From NCBI RefSeq assembly GCF_004684245.1, contig NZ_CP038452.1:1784796-1848795 (forward strand): a DNA stretch of 64,000 nucleotides. Direction: 5' to 3'. Below are positions 51,244 through 59,376 of the stretch, piece by piece. The notes beneath the pieces are model-generated. The model did no database searches, was not told where the DNA came from, and saw only the letters and a program-made list of their open reading frames with translations. The position numbers and the translations under genes were made by a program. This DNA comes from Thermus caldilimi. Lineage in GTDB: Bacteria > Deinococcota > Deinococci > Deinococcales > Thermaceae. The number at the start of each line of letters is the position of its first letter. The first letter of the stretch is position 1.

Positions 51244-52197
51244 GTGGAGCCCGGGTTCCACCTTCTCTACGCAAGGCGCCTGGCCTGGCGCCACCGGCTC
51301 CTCTTGGCCCTTCCCTTAGCGCTTCTGGGCTTTCTCCACCCCTTCTTCGCCCTGGCCTCCCTCCTACCGTTCTTGCTGCCCGCCCGGCTTTGGGAGGGGC
51401 GGGCGCTACGGGAGATCGCCCGGGCGAGCCTGGCCTATCCCACCGCCTTGGCCTACGGGGAGGAACGGCTTTGGCAGGAGGCCCGCAAGGTGGAAGTCCC
51501 TCTTCCCCCCTTCCCCCTGGGGCTTTTTGCCCTCTATCTGGTCCTCCTGGCCCTGGCCTTGGGCTCGTGGACGGGGCTTGCCCCCAGGGAGGCAAGCCCC
51601 TTCGGGTCCCCTCCCAACGCCGGGCACCCCGCAATCCCCCAAACCTTCCCGGAAAGGGAGAAGCCGGCCGAGGTACCCGGGGCTTCACCCGAGGAAACCA
51701 CGCCGACCCCGGATTCCCCAGAGGCACCCAGAAGCCCGCAAGGGAAGGAACCAGGCCAGGGCCACCCCGCCCCAACCCCCCAAGGGGGGCAAGCTCCCAA
51801 ACCTAGCCCCCAGGGATCTTCCCCCGGGGGTTCCTCCCAGGCTCCGGGGCAGGGAACCCAGGTGCCCGGCGACGGGGACGGAAAGCCAGAAGCCACCCAG
51901 GAGGTCCCAGGTCAGGAACCAGGCCAGCCTAAGGAAGCAGGCACCCCCACCCCAGGTGCCTCAGGACCCTCCCCAACGCTGGAGGCTCCCGCCTCCTTGC
52001 CCCTCCCAAAGCCCAACGGTCCCGGGCAGGAACTCCTCGGGCCCGGCCGGGAAGGAAAGGGCCAGGACCTACCCTCCCCCTGGCGGGAGGGAAGCCCTCC
52101 AGAGGAGGTGCGCCGGGGGGTGGAGGTCTACTTGGAGCGCACTCCCCTCCCCCCTGAGGCCAAGGAGCTTCTAAGGCGCTACTTTAGCGGGCCCTGA
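51244..52197 (+). CDS. Membrane protein with long Pro/Gly-rich linker
   Basis: 317 residues from a GTG start. Two hydrophobic stretches near the N terminus (LLLALPLALLGFLHPFFALASLLPFLLPA, about 20-48) and another at about 93-110 (LGLFALYLVLLALALG). Residues about 115-275 are low-complexity, rich in Pro, Gly, Ser, Gln and acidic residues. A short charged helix (EEVRRGVEVYLERTPLPPEAKELLRRYFSG) ends it. The linker looks like a surface or periplasmic spacer. No family recognised. GATAAT (51229-51234) lies 9 nt before the GTG. It is convergent with the NifX-like gene by 14 bp. Confidence 0.62.
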   Translation: MEPGFHLLYARRLAWRHRLLLALPLALLGFLHPFFALASLLPFLLPARLWEGRALREIARASLAYPTALAYGEERLWQEARKVEVPLPPFPLGLFALYLVLLALALGSWTGLAPREASPFGSPPNAGHPAIPQTFPEREKPAEVPGASPEETTPTPDSPEAPRSPQGKEPGQGHPAPTPQGGQAPKPSPQGSSPGGSSQAPGQGTQVPGDGDGKPEATQEVPGQEPGQPKEAGTPTPGASGPSPTLEAPASLPLPKPNGPGQELLGPGREGKGQDLPSPWREGSPPEEVRRGVEVYLERTPLPPEAKELLRRYFSGP

Positions 52198-52501
52198 CCT
52201 TTTCTAAAGCCTCGGCCACGCTCACCGGACCCACCTCCAGCCGCTCCGCCATGGGGAAAGCCCCCATGGAACCCCCGTGGCCGAAGCGGGCCCCCACCCG
52301 CAGGTCCACATCCTTAAGGAGCTCCCGCATGCGCTCGTGCTTGTCCCCCCCCTCCATGGCCGCATAGGGGTTCTCCCGCACCTCCACCAGGCGGAAGCCC
52401 TCCCCCTCCACCTCATAGATGGCGAAGCGGGGGGCGTGGCCGAAGGGGCCGGGGTAGACCTTTCTCTCGTCGTTCTTGGACAGGGCCACGGCGATCCTCA
52501 T
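52184..52501 (-). CDS. Dinitrogenase iron-molybdenum cofactor (NifX/NifB-C) family protein
   Basis: 105 residues from ATG 52501. MRIAVALSKNDERKVYPGPFGHAPRFAIYEVEGEGFRLVEVRENPY is the family start: a ribonuclease-H-like fold with the phosphate-like loop and the conserved GHAP-F-IY. Small single-domain members occur in non-nitrogen-fixing thermophiles and may bind metal clusters. No nif genes are nearby; moaC is next to it, so a link to molybdenum handling is possible but not shown. The in-frame extension to 52549 lacks family character and is rejected. Confidence 0.82.
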   Translation of the reverse strand: MRIAVALSKNDERKVYPGPFGHAPRFAIYEVEGEGFRLVEVRENPYAAMEGGDKHERMRELLKDVDLRVGARFGHGGSMGAFPMAERLEVGPVSVAEALEKVRAR

Positions 52502-52575
52502 GACCCCAGGATACACCCCCCAGGTACGTGCTGGTGAGGCCCAAGCCACCCTGTCTTATGCAAGGTCAAGCGGGC

Positions 52576-53046
52576 TCAGGAAGCCCGCCACTCCCCGCTT
52601 TTCCCTCCCGCCTTGTGGAGGAGGCGCACCCCGGAGATGACCAGCCCCTTGGAAGCCGCCTTCAGCATGTCGTACACGGTGAGGGCAGCCACGGCGCAGG
52701 CGGTGAGGGCCTCCATCTCCACCCCGGTCTCCGCCTTGGTCTTGGCGGTGGCCTCGATGCGCACCCGCCTTTCCTCCTGCAAAAGCTCCAGCCGCACCTC
52801 CACGCCGGTAAGGGGAAGGGGGTGGCACAAGGGGATGAGGTCCGCGGTCCTTTTGGCGGCCATGATGCCCGCAAGCTGGGCCACCATCAGGGGGTCCCCC
52901 TTCCCCACCCCGCCCTGTTCCAGGGCAGCCAGGGCCTCCTCGGTGAGCTCCACGAAGGCTTCCGCGGTGGCGGTGCGGAAGGTGGCGGGTTTCTCCGTTA
53001 CGTCCACCATGTGGGGCCGACCGTCCTTGAAGTGGTTGAGGTCCAT
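52576..53046 (-). CDS. moaC: Cyclic pyranopterin monophosphate synthase MoaC
   Basis: 156 residues, typical length. With MoaA it forms the first molybdopterin intermediate from GTP. Motifs: [21 protein letters not shown] at the N terminus, [28 protein letters not shown], and [31 protein letters not shown] with the catalytic Lys and Asp region. Probably cotranscribed with the NifX-like gene 74 bp downstream. Its start is 26 bp from the divergent FAD oxidoreductase gene. Confidence 0.96.
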   Translation of the reverse strand: MDLNHFKDGRPHMVDVTEKPATFRTATAEAFVELTEEALAALEQGGVGKGDPLMVAQLAGIMAAKRTADLIPLCHPLPLTGVEVRLELLQEERRVRIEATAKTKAETGVEMEALTACAVAALTVYDMLKAASKGLVISGVRLLHKAGGKSGEWRAS

Positions 53047-53072
53047 GGCTCAAGTGTAGTACCTTGGGGGAA
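53047..53072. promoter_or_regulatory. Short divergent promoter, moaC / FAD oxidoreductase
   Basis: 26 bp between starts. The minus strand has TACACT 6 nt before the moaC ATG; the plus strand has TAGTAC about 10 nt before ATG 53073. The two boxes overlap around GTAGTAC. Confidence 0.5.
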
Positions 53073-54356
53073 ATGCCCAAGGGCGCAGAGGTGCTGGTGG
53101 TGGGGGCAGGGATTCTGGGGCTTGCCGCGGCCTACTTCCTGGCCCGGCGGGGGCTCCCCGTGGGGGTTCTGGAACGGGAGGCCCCTCTCTCCTGCACCAC
53201 CGACAAGTCCACGGAGTGCTACCGGGTCTTTTGGCCAGGGGATGAGGCCCTGGGCAGCCTGGTGGCCCGGAGCATGGAGCTCCTGGAGCCCTTCGCCCAG
53301 GTGGCCCGCCCCAACCGCCGCGGCTACCTGTACGTGGGCCAGGAAGAGGCGCTTTTAGCCCTGGCCGAAGCCGCACCCCACGCCGGGCCTCTCCGGGTCC
53401 ACCGGACGGGGGCCTCTTACCCCAAGGAAGCAGTAGAAGGACTGGACCTACTCCGAGAAGAGGGCTTGAGGGAGGCCTTTCCCTACCTGGCCCACGCGAG
53501 GGGGATGGCAGGGCTTCACGTGCGGAAGGCGGGCTGGCTCTCCGCCCAGGGGCTGGGGATGGCCCTCCTCGAGGCCTTCCGGGAACTGGGGGGAACACTC
53601 CTTCCGGGGGAGTTTTTAGGGGTAGAGCCCAGGGCAGGGAAACCCGCCTACGCCCGGGTCCGCCGGGGAGAGGAAGAGGCTCTCCTCCCCTTCGCCGCCC
53701 TGATCCTGGCCCCGGGACCGGGACTCCTCCCCCTCCTGAAGGCCTTGGAACCGGCCCTACCCGTGGCGGCCGAGCCCCACTTCAAGGCCTGGTTCCCAGA
53801 CCCCCTGGGCCGCTTTCCCCGGGAAGCCCCCCTTCTGATCTGGAACGAGCCCCAGGAGATCTTCGCCCCGGAGGAGAAAGCCCTCCTAGAGGAAGACCCC
53901 TCCCTCAGGCCCCTCCTGAGCCCCTTGCCCCCCGGGGCCCACGGGAGGCCGGAAGGGGGAGGGTTCTTAGCCCTCTACAACCCCCTTCCCCGGCAAGAGG
54001 AGCCCACCTCCTGCCAGCCCTCCCTGCCGCCCTGGGCCTCGGAGGTGGCCTTAAGGGGCCTTCTCCCCCTCCTGCCGGGCTTGCGGCCTTACTTGGGGAC
54101 CAGAGCCCGGGTGGACGGCGGGTATTATGTGCGCACCCCGGAAAACCGCCCCCTCTTGGGCCCCGTGGCCGAGGGCATCTACCTCTTGGGAGCCTTCTCC
54201 GGCTATGGGGTCATGGCCGCCCTAGGGGCGGGGGAGCTTTTGGCCCGGTGGGTGGCCGGGGAGCCCCTTCCCGCCCACGCCCAGGCCTTTGTCCCAGGGC
54301 GCTACCGGGATCCCACCTACCGGCCCAACCTCGAGGCCGCCCGGGCCCAGCTCTAA
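53073..54356 (+). CDS. FAD-dependent glycine/D-amino-acid oxidase-family protein
   Basis: 427 residues. The N-terminal dinucleotide-binding motif VLVVGAGILGLAAAYFLARRGLPVGVLERE (about 6-35) and the C-terminal FAD loop RVDGGYYVRTPENRPLLGPVAEGIYLLGAFSGYGVMAALGAGELLARWVAG are those of the DAO superfamily (sarcosine, glycine or D-amino-acid oxidases). SCTTDKSTECYRVFWPG follows the first motif, as in sarcosine-oxidase-like members. The substrate is not determined. ATG 53073 is used; a TTG three codons earlier is possible. Confidence 0.86.
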   Translation: MPKGAEVLVVGAGILGLAAAYFLARRGLPVGVLEREAPLSCTTDKSTECYRVFWPGDEALGSLVARSMELLEPFAQVARPNRRGYLYVGQEEALLALAEAAPHAGPLRVHRTGASYPKEAVEGLDLLREEGLREAFPYLAHARGMAGLHVRKAGWLSAQGLGMALLEAFRELGGTLLPGEFLGVEPRAGKPAYARVRRGEEEALLPFAALILAPGPGLLPLLKALEPALPVAAEPHFKAWFPDPLGRFPREAPLLIWNEPQEIFAPEEKALLEEDPSLRPLLSPLPPGAHGRPEGGGFLALYNPLPRQEEPTSCQPSLPPWASEVALRGLLPLLPGLRPYLGTRARVDGGYYVRTPENRPLLGPVAEGIYLLGAFSGYGVMAALGAGELLARWVAGEPLPAHAQAFVPGRYRDPTYRPNLEAARAQL

Positions 54357-54368
54357 ACCCCAAGCCCC

Positions 54369-55577
54369 TCAGCGGGCCCGGCGGATGGGGGCCACCAAAA
54401 AGGCCCCCAGGAGGAAAAAGGCCCCCGCCAGGAGGAAAAGAACCGTATAGCCCAGACCCTCCCCCTGGGCGTTCAGGAGGTCCAAGGGCCGACCGAAGGC
54501 CCCCGCCAGCACCTGGGGCACCACGATGGAGGTCTGCCACAGCCCCATGTCCGTGGCGTGGGCCTCGGGATCCCGAAGGACGTCGGACACCAAGGCCCAG
54601 TCCACCGCCAGGTACACCCCGTAGAAAAGCCCAAAGAAGAGGGCCAGGAAGAGGAGGAGGTCGTACCGGGGGAAGAGGAGGATAAAGGGCATGAGGAGGC
54701 CCAGCCCCGCCCCAGAAAGGTAGATGAGGGGCTTGCGCCCCACCTTGTCCGAAGCCCTTCCCGCGGGCACGCTGGCCAAGGCCGCCCCCAGGGAGATGAG
54801 GAGGCCCAGAAGGGCCACCGCCTGGAAAGGCTCCTCCGCCAGGGACCGCCCCAGGGCCTGGAAAGCGCCCACCACATCCGCCAGGTAGTACTGAAGGTAG
54901 GTCTGGGCCAGGTAGAAGCCCAGCATCACCAGGAAGCGGGTGAGGTAGACCAGGAGGAAATCCCGGTCTCCCCAGGGCCGGGCCAGGGCCTGGGCCAGGG
55001 GCCGGGGGTTGGCCTTGAGGGTCCGGTCCGGGATGACCCAGAGGCTCAGGACCGCCCCCAGGAGGTTCACCAGGGCGGCGAGGTAGGCCTGGGGGGCCAG
55101 GGGCAAGAGGAAGCCCACCACCCCCCCCAGCACCTGGCCGGAAACCTGCAGGACCCCCATGTACCCCGAGGCGGTGCCCCGCTCCCCCTTGGGCACCAGG
55201 TCGGGGATGAGGGCGGAGTAGGGTCCGGTGGCCAGGTCGTCCGCCACCTGCAGGAGGAGGTAGGCCAGGAGGAGAAGGCCGTAGGTGGGGGCGTGGACCA
55301 GGAGGAGGAGGGCCAGGGCGGTGAGGAGGCTCCCCAAGAGGAGAAAGGGCCGGCGCTGGCCCAGGCGGTCGGAGAGGTAGCCCATGAGGGGCGGGCCCAG
55401 GATGGCCATCACCGCCCCCAGGCCGAAGAGGAAGCCCAGCCGGGTGGCCTTCTCCTCCGGGGGGGAAACCTCGGCCACCTTGGCCGGCAGGATCACCAGG
55501 AGGACCAAAAACCACTTGAGGCTGGTGGCAAACCAGTAGGCGGAGAGGGCGAGGAACCAGCCGGGCCCGTGGCGCAT
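54369..55577 (-). CDS. Major facilitator superfamily transporter
   Basis: 402 residues from ATG 55577 with 12 predicted transmembrane helices. MFS signature after helix 2: GYLSDRLGQRRPFLLLGSLLTALALL, and the second-half counterpart GRASDKVGRKPLIYLSGAG. Similar to sugar/cation and SLC45-like MFS carriers in the GPLMGYLSDR style, but the substrate is unknown. It follows the usp gene by 10 bp in the same direction and is probably cotranscribed with it. An in-frame extension to 55664 overlaps usp and is rejected. Confidence 0.9.
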   Translation of the reverse strand: MRHGPGWFLALSAYWFATSLKWFLVLLVILPAKVAEVSPPEEKATRLGFLFGLGAVMAILGPPLMGYLSDRLGQRRPFLLLGSLLTALALLLLVHAPTYGLLLLAYLLLQVADDLATGPYSALIPDLVPKGERGTASGYMGVLQVSGQVLGGVVGFLLPLAPQAYLAALVNLLGAVLSLWVIPDRTLKANPRPLAQALARPWGDRDFLLVYLTRFLVMLGFYLAQTYLQYYLADVVGAFQALGRSLAEEPFQAVALLGLLISLGAALASVPAGRASDKVGRKPLIYLSGAGLGLLMPFILLFPRYDLLLFLALFFGLFYGVYLAVDWALVSDVLRDPEAHATDMGLWQTSIVVPQVLAGAFGRPLDLLNAQGEGLGYTVLFLLAGAFFLLGAFLVAPIRRAR

Positions 55578-55587
55578 GGGCCTTACC

Positions 55588-56421
55588 TTACCAGACCGTG
55601 GCCTCGGGCACCACCAAAAGGGGCAAGGAGCTCTGATGGGAAAGCACTTCCACCATGCGCCCAAGCCGATGCCGCCAGGTGCTTTTGGCCTTGGAGCCCA
55701 GGACCAAGAGGTCGGCCCCGCGGGCTTCCGCCAGGCGCAGGAGGTCCAGCTCGTCCTCCCCCTTGCTCACCTCCACCACCCCCGTGGCCTTTAGGAGGGC
55801 CTCGAGGTGGCCCCTAGCCCGCTCTAACACCTCGGCGAGGGCGAGCCCCCGGGGGTCCAGGTAGGTGGGAAAACAACACCCCCCTTCCCCGCTCACCAGG
55901 TGCAGGCCGAAGACCTCCGCCCCCAGGGCCCTACCCCAAGCCTCGGCCACCCGGAAGGCGCTGAGGCTTGCCGGGCTATCGTCCAGCCCCACGGCCATGC
56001 GCCGCACCCCCTTCAGGGCCCGGGGCAGGAGCAACACCGGGACCTCGCCCCGGTGGAGGAGGTAGCGGGCCAGGCCTCCCCGGGCCAGGACCTCGAGGGC
56101 ATCCGTGCCCCGCTGTCCCAAAAGGACCAGTCGGCTTTTCAAAGCTTCCCCAGCCACCACCTGCGCGGGGAAGCCGCGGAGCACCTGCGCCCGAAGCCCT
56201 GTGTTCGCTAGGCTTTTTCGCACCTCCGCCTCCACCCGGCTAAGGGCTTCCTCCAGCCCCGGCCTAAGATGGGGAAAACGGCGGCCAAGGGCCTCAAAGT
56301 ACGGGGTGGGCACCACGTGGATAAGCTCCGCCGGGATGTTGAGCCCCTCCTGAAGGAAACGGGCGCTTTCCACCACCGACTCCAAGCCCTCCCCCAAATC
56401 CACGGCAGCCAACAGGCGCAT
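55588..56421 (-). CDS. Universal stress protein, tandem Usp domains
   Basis: 277 residues with two Usp domains (about 1-133 and 137-277). The first opens MRLLAAVDLGEGLESVVESARFLQ and has LVLLGQRGTDALEVLARGGLARYLLHRGEVPVLLLPRA; the second opens RRMAVGLDDSPASLSAFRVAEAW and ends LLVLGSKAKSTWRHRLGRMVEVLSHQSSLPLLVVPEA. The G-x2-G-x9-G-S/T ATP-binding pattern is only partly kept. A ribosome site GGAGG precedes the ATG. It probably forms an operon with the MFS gene. Confidence 0.9.
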   Translation of the reverse strand: MRLLAAVDLGEGLESVVESARFLQEGLNIPAELIHVVPTPYFEALGRRFPHLRPGLEEALSRVEAEVRKSLANTGLRAQVLRGFPAQVVAGEALKSRLVLLGQRGTDALEVLARGGLARYLLHRGEVPVLLLPRALKGVRRMAVGLDDSPASLSAFRVAEAWGRALGAEVFGLHLVSGEGGCCFPTYLDPRGLALAEVLERARGHLEALLKATGVVEVSKGEDELDLLRLAEARGADLLVLGSKAKSTWRHRLGRMVEVLSHQSSLPLLVVPEATVW

Positions 56422-56453
56422 GCTTCACCTCCTGACCCCACTATAATCCTCTC
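56422..56453. promoter_or_regulatory. Divergent promoter, usp / folP
   Basis: The sequence ACTATAAT (56440-56447) provides TATAAT on the plus strand, 6 nt before the folP GTG (leaderless type), and TATAGT on the minus strand, with a ribosome site GGAGG before the usp ATG. One symmetrical -10 region thus could serve both genes. Confidence 0.6.
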
Positions 56454-57272
56454 GTGCTCTGGCTTCGCGACCGCACCCTGGACCTTTCCCACCCCCGGAT
56501 CATGGGGATCCTTAACCTTACCCCTGATTCCTTTTCCGATGGCGGGCTCTACCTGGACCCGGAAAGGGCCCTGGAAAGGGCCAAGACCCTGGTGGCCGAG
56601 GGAGCGGATCTTCTGGACCTGGGGGCCGAATCCACCCGCCCCGGAGCCCAGCCCGTGCCCGTGGAGGAGGAAAAGAAGCGGCTTCTTCCCGCCCTCGAGG
56701 CCATCCTGGAACTGGGGGTGCCGGTGAGCGTGGACACCCGCAAGCCCGAGGTGGCGGCGGAGGCCCTGAAGCTGGGAGCGCACCTCATCAACGACGTGAC
56801 GGGCCTTAGGGATGAACGCATGGTGGCCCTCTGCGCCCGGTATGGGGTGGCGGCGGTGGTCATGCACATGCCCGTGCCCGACCCCCAGGCCATGATGGCC
56901 CACGCCCGCTACGGGGACGTGGTGGCCGAGGTGAAGGCCTTCCTAAGGGCCCAGGCGGAAAGCGCCCTGAGGGCCGGGGTGCCCCAGGTGGTCCTGGACC
57001 CGGGGTTTGGCTTCGGGAAACTGCTGGAACACAACCTGGCCCTCCTTAAACGCCTGGAAGAGATCGTGGCCCTGGGCTATCCCGTTTTGGTGGGGCTTTC
57101 CCGGAAGCGCTCCATCGGGGAGCTCACGGGGGTGGAGGAACCCGCAAAAAGGGTCATGGGCTCCGTGGCCGCCCATCTTTTTGCTGCCATGAAGGGAGCC
57201 AGGATCCTTCGCGTCCATGACGTGGCCGCCCACCGGGAGGCCCTTGCGGTGTGGAACGCCCTTTGGGGATAG
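56454..57272 (+). CDS. folP: Dihydropteroate synthase
   Basis: 272 residues, GTG start. Joins p-aminobenzoate to hydroxymethyl-dihydropterin diphosphate in folate synthesis; target of sulfonamides. Motifs: PRIMGILNLTPDSFSDGG, GADLLDLGAESTRPGAQPV, VSVDTRKPEVAAEALKLGAHLINDVTGL, VVMHM, VVLDPGFGFGK, and the C-terminal VLVGLSRKRSIGELTG and RVHDVAAHREAL. The frame overlaps the longer form of folB. It forms a folP-folB operon. Confidence 0.97.
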   Translation: MLWLRDRTLDLSHPRIMGILNLTPDSFSDGGLYLDPERALERAKTLVAEGADLLDLGAESTRPGAQPVPVEEEKKRLLPALEAILELGVPVSVDTRKPEVAAEALKLGAHLINDVTGLRDERMVALCARYGVAAVVMHMPVPDPQAMMAHARYGDVVAEVKAFLRAQAESALRAGVPQVVLDPGFGFGKLLEHNLALLKRLEEIVALGYPVLVGLSRKRSIGELTGVEEPAKRVMGSVAAHLFAAMKGARILRVHDVAAHREALAVWNALWG

Positions 57273-57274
57273 AT

Positions 57275-57631
57275 ATGGGGGAGATCGCCCTTTTGGGTCT
57301 GGAGTTCTACGGTCGCCACGGGGTGAGGCCTGAGGAAGGCCAGCTTGGAGCCCGGTTTGTGGTGGATCTCTGGCTTAAGGTGCCCTTTGAGGGCAGGGGG
57401 GACCGGCTGGAGGAAACTGTGGACTACGCCGCCGTCTACGCCCTGGTGGAGGAGGTGGTGCGCCACCGCCGCTTCTACCTGATCGAGGCTCTGGCCGACC
57501 ACCTGGCGGAAGCCCTCCTGCAGGCTTTTCCTCGCCTCGAGGGAATACGGGTGCGGGTGCACAAGCCCCACGCCCCCATCCCCGGGGTCTTCCGCGACGT
57601 GTACGCGGAAACCGAAAGAACGCGCTCCTAG
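57275..57631 (+). CDS. folB: Dihydroneopterin aldolase
   Basis: 118 residues from ATG 57275, two bases after the folP stop codon. Converts dihydroneopterin to 6-hydroxymethyl-dihydropterin in folate synthesis. Motifs: IALLGLEFYGRHGVRPEEGQLGARFVVDLWL (catalytic Tyr-Gly-His-G region), DRLEETVDYAAVYALVEEVV and FYLIEALADHLAEALL with the catalytic Glu/Lys region, RVRVHKPHAPIPGVFRDVYAE. An in-frame start at 57251 would overlap folP and is less likely. IS481 copy 2 begins 21 bp after its stop codon. Confidence 0.95.
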   Translation: MGEIALLGLEFYGRHGVRPEEGQLGARFVVDLWLKVPFEGRGDRLEETVDYAAVYALVEEVVRHRRFYLIEALADHLAEALLQAFPRLEGIRVRVHKPHAPIPGVFRDVYAETERTRS

Positions 57632-57652
57632 AGCCTGTTTCGGCCACTCATC

Positions 57653-58793
57653 TGAACCTGGACAGACACATGTGAGACGCTGAATGGGATAAAAAGATGG
57701 GGAACCGACCCTGTAGCGGAGGTTCCCCATATGCAGCTTACCTCGTTTGGCCGAGCGATAGGGCAAGGGGCTAGCCAAGGGACAAGACTGGCCGAAGCGG
57801 GGGCAGGCGACCCGGATGTCCAGGAACGCCTTCGCAAGGTGAAGTTGGTGAAAGCCCTGCGGGAGAGCAAGCGGAGCTGGGAAGAGATTCGGGAGTTTTT
57901 AGGCATCAGCCGGGCCACCTACTACCGTTGGGAAAGGGCTTTGAGGGAGAAGGGGCTAGCCGGACTCAAGCCCAAGTCCCGCCGCCCCCGGCGCCTGCGG
58001 GGAAAGGTGCACTGGAGGCCCGAGCTTCTTTCGCGGGTGGAGGAGCTGAGGAGGGAGAACCCCACCTGGGGGCGGTGGCCCATCTGGCTCACCTTGCGCC
58101 AGGAGGGCTTCCGGCTAGGGGAACGGACGGTGGGCCGGATTCTGGCCTATTTGGAGGGGAGGGGACGGGTGGAGAGGGTGGCCTGCTTTCTGGCCCGGAG
58201 GGGGAGAGGGAAGGCCAGGGGAAGACCTAGGAGACCCTACGCCCGGGGTAAGCCCCGGGGATACGAAGCTCAAGCCCCTGGGGACCTGGTACAGGTGGAC
58301 ACCTTGATAGTGAGCCTGGGACCGGGGGAGGTGGTGCGGCACTTTTCGGCGGTGGACCTCTTTACCCGCTATGCCCTGGGGGAGGTGCACAGCCGGGCCA
58401 CGGCGAGGCTAGCGGGGGAGTTTCTGTCCCGACTGGTGGCCCAGGCGCCTTTCCCCATCCGGGCGGTACAGGTGGATGGGGGTAGCGAGTTCATGGCGGA
58501 GTTTGAGGAGACATGCCGACGTTTGGGGGTTGCTCTTTTCGTGCTGCCTCCCCGGAGCCCCAAGCTCAACGGGCACGTGGAGCGGTTGCAACGGACTTTT
58601 AGGGAGGAGTTTTATACCCGAGCTTTGCCCACGAGGGTGAGCGAACTACAGGCGGAGCTCAATGCCTACCTTGACCACTACAACCGCAGAAGGCCCCACA
58701 GGGCCTTGGGTGGCCTTGCTCCCTTGGAGTTCCTGGCTAAGATATGGGGGGAGTCGGTTCCCCAAGGTGTCTCAAATGTGGTGGCCAATTACA
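57653..58793 (+). mobile_element. IS481-family insertion sequence, copy 2 (1141 bp)
   Basis: Begins TGAACCTGG and ends CCAATTACA, as copy 1 in the opposite orientation. Left flank TCATC (57648-57652) and right flank CCACC (58794-58798) do not match each other but are the reverse complements of the flanks of copy 1. No internal difference from copy 1 was noticed. Confidence 0.95.
57731..58793 (+). CDS. IS481-family transposase, copy 2, no stop codon within the element
   Basis: Same protein as copy 1 up to VVANY, the last residues encoded by the IS: helix-turn-helix N terminus and DDE residues in LVQVDTLIV, VQVDGGSEFM and LNGHVERL. The element provides no stop codon. Here the frame continues past the IS for 23 codons of flanking DNA and joins the slyD frame in phase, ending at 59329. 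A 532-residue transposase-SlyD protein is therefore possible if slyD's own start is bypassed. I annotate only the IS-encoded part here. Confidence 0.9.
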
Positions 58794-58861
58794 CCACCTT
58801 TCCTCCAAGGGGTGGGTCTGCTAGGCTAAGGGGAGCAAGCCTGGCTTGCGAAAGGGTGACC

Positions 58862-59329
58862 ATGAAGGTTGAACAAGACAAGGTGGTAACCATCCGTTAC
58901 ACCCTCCAGGTGGAGGGGGAGGTCTTGGACCAGGGGGAGCTTTCCTATTTGCACGGGCACGGCAACCTGATCCGGGGCCTCGAGGAGGAGCTGGAAGGCC
59001 GCGAGGAGGGGGAGATCTTCCAGGCCCACGTGCCTGCGGACAAGGCCTATGGACCCCGCGACCCCGAGGGGGTCCAGGTGGTGCCCCTCTCCGCTTTCCC
59101 CGAGGACGCGGAGGTGGTGCCCGGGGCCCAGTTCTACGCCCAGGACATGGAGGGGAACCCCATGCCCCTCACCGTGGTGGAGGTCCAGGGGGAAGAGGTG
59201 ACCATTGACTTCAACCACCCCCTGGCGGGCAGGGACCTGGACTTCGAGGTGGAGGTGGTGAAGGTCCGGGAGGCTACCCCCGAGGAGATCCTTCACGGCC
59301 ACGTGCACGAGGGCGGGCACCACCACTAA
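58862..59329 (+). CDS. slyD: FKBP-type peptidyl-prolyl isomerase/chaperone SlyD
   Basis: 155 residues from ATG 58862. MKVEQDKVVTIRYTLQVEGEVLDQGELSYLHGHGNLIRGLEEELEGREEGEIFQAHVPADKAYGPRDPEGVQVVPLSAFPEDAEVVPGAQFYAQ: an FKBP domain with an inserted flap domain, nearly identical to Thermus thermophilus SlyD. The C-terminal His-rich tail (LHGHVHEGGHHH) binds Ni2+ or other metals. A weak ribosome site AAGGGTG precedes the ATG. IS481 copy 2 lies 68 bp upstream and has probably displaced or altered its native promoter. Confidence 0.96.
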   Translation: MKVEQDKVVTIRYTLQVEGEVLDQGELSYLHGHGNLIRGLEEELEGREEGEIFQAHVPADKAYGPRDPEGVQVVPLSAFPEDAEVVPGAQFYAQDMEGNPMPLTVVEVQGEEVTIDFNHPLAGRDLDFEVEVVKVREATPEEILHGHVHEGGHHH

Positions 59330-59376
59330 GCCCAAAGCCTCCCTCAGGCCCCAAGGACCCTTGCGCTTTGGGGCTT
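59328..59376 (+). terminator. Terminator-like hairpin after slyD
   Basis: AAGCCCAAAGC (59328-59338) pairs with GCTTTGGGGCTT (59365-59376) with one bulged G; GACTTTTTGGG follows. It overlaps the slyD stop codon and the -35 box of the csp promoter. Confidence 0.65.

Larger units (their letters stand above)
39663..57652. other. Segment inverted between two IS481 copies
   Basis: About 18.0 kb lie between inverted 1141-bp IS copies. Inner flanks are GGTGG (39663-39667) and TCATC (57648-57652); outer flanks are GATGA (38517-38521) and CCACC (58794-58798). Flipping the segment gives each IS a matching pair: GATGA-IS-GATGA and CCACC-IS-CCACC. The present order thus derives from recombination between the copies after both had inserted. 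Confidence 0.85.

Noticed and set aside
38522-58793. The two IS481 copies as ends of a composite transposon carrying 18 kb
   Set aside because: A composite transposon would have the same target repeat at both outer edges. Here the outer flanks (GATGA and CCACC) differ and instead match the inner flanks of the other copy in reverse complement, which fits inversion. The cargo is core metabolism.
58522-58793. tRNA-like or small RNA structure at the IS481 right end
   Set aside because: The pairing seen belongs to the IS terminal inverted repeats and occurs identically in copy 1.
57731-59329. A true 532-residue transposase-SlyD fusion gene
   Set aside because: slyD is complete from its own ATG at 58862, identical in layout to free Thermus SlyD, and the IS boundary at 58793 explains the upstream frame.
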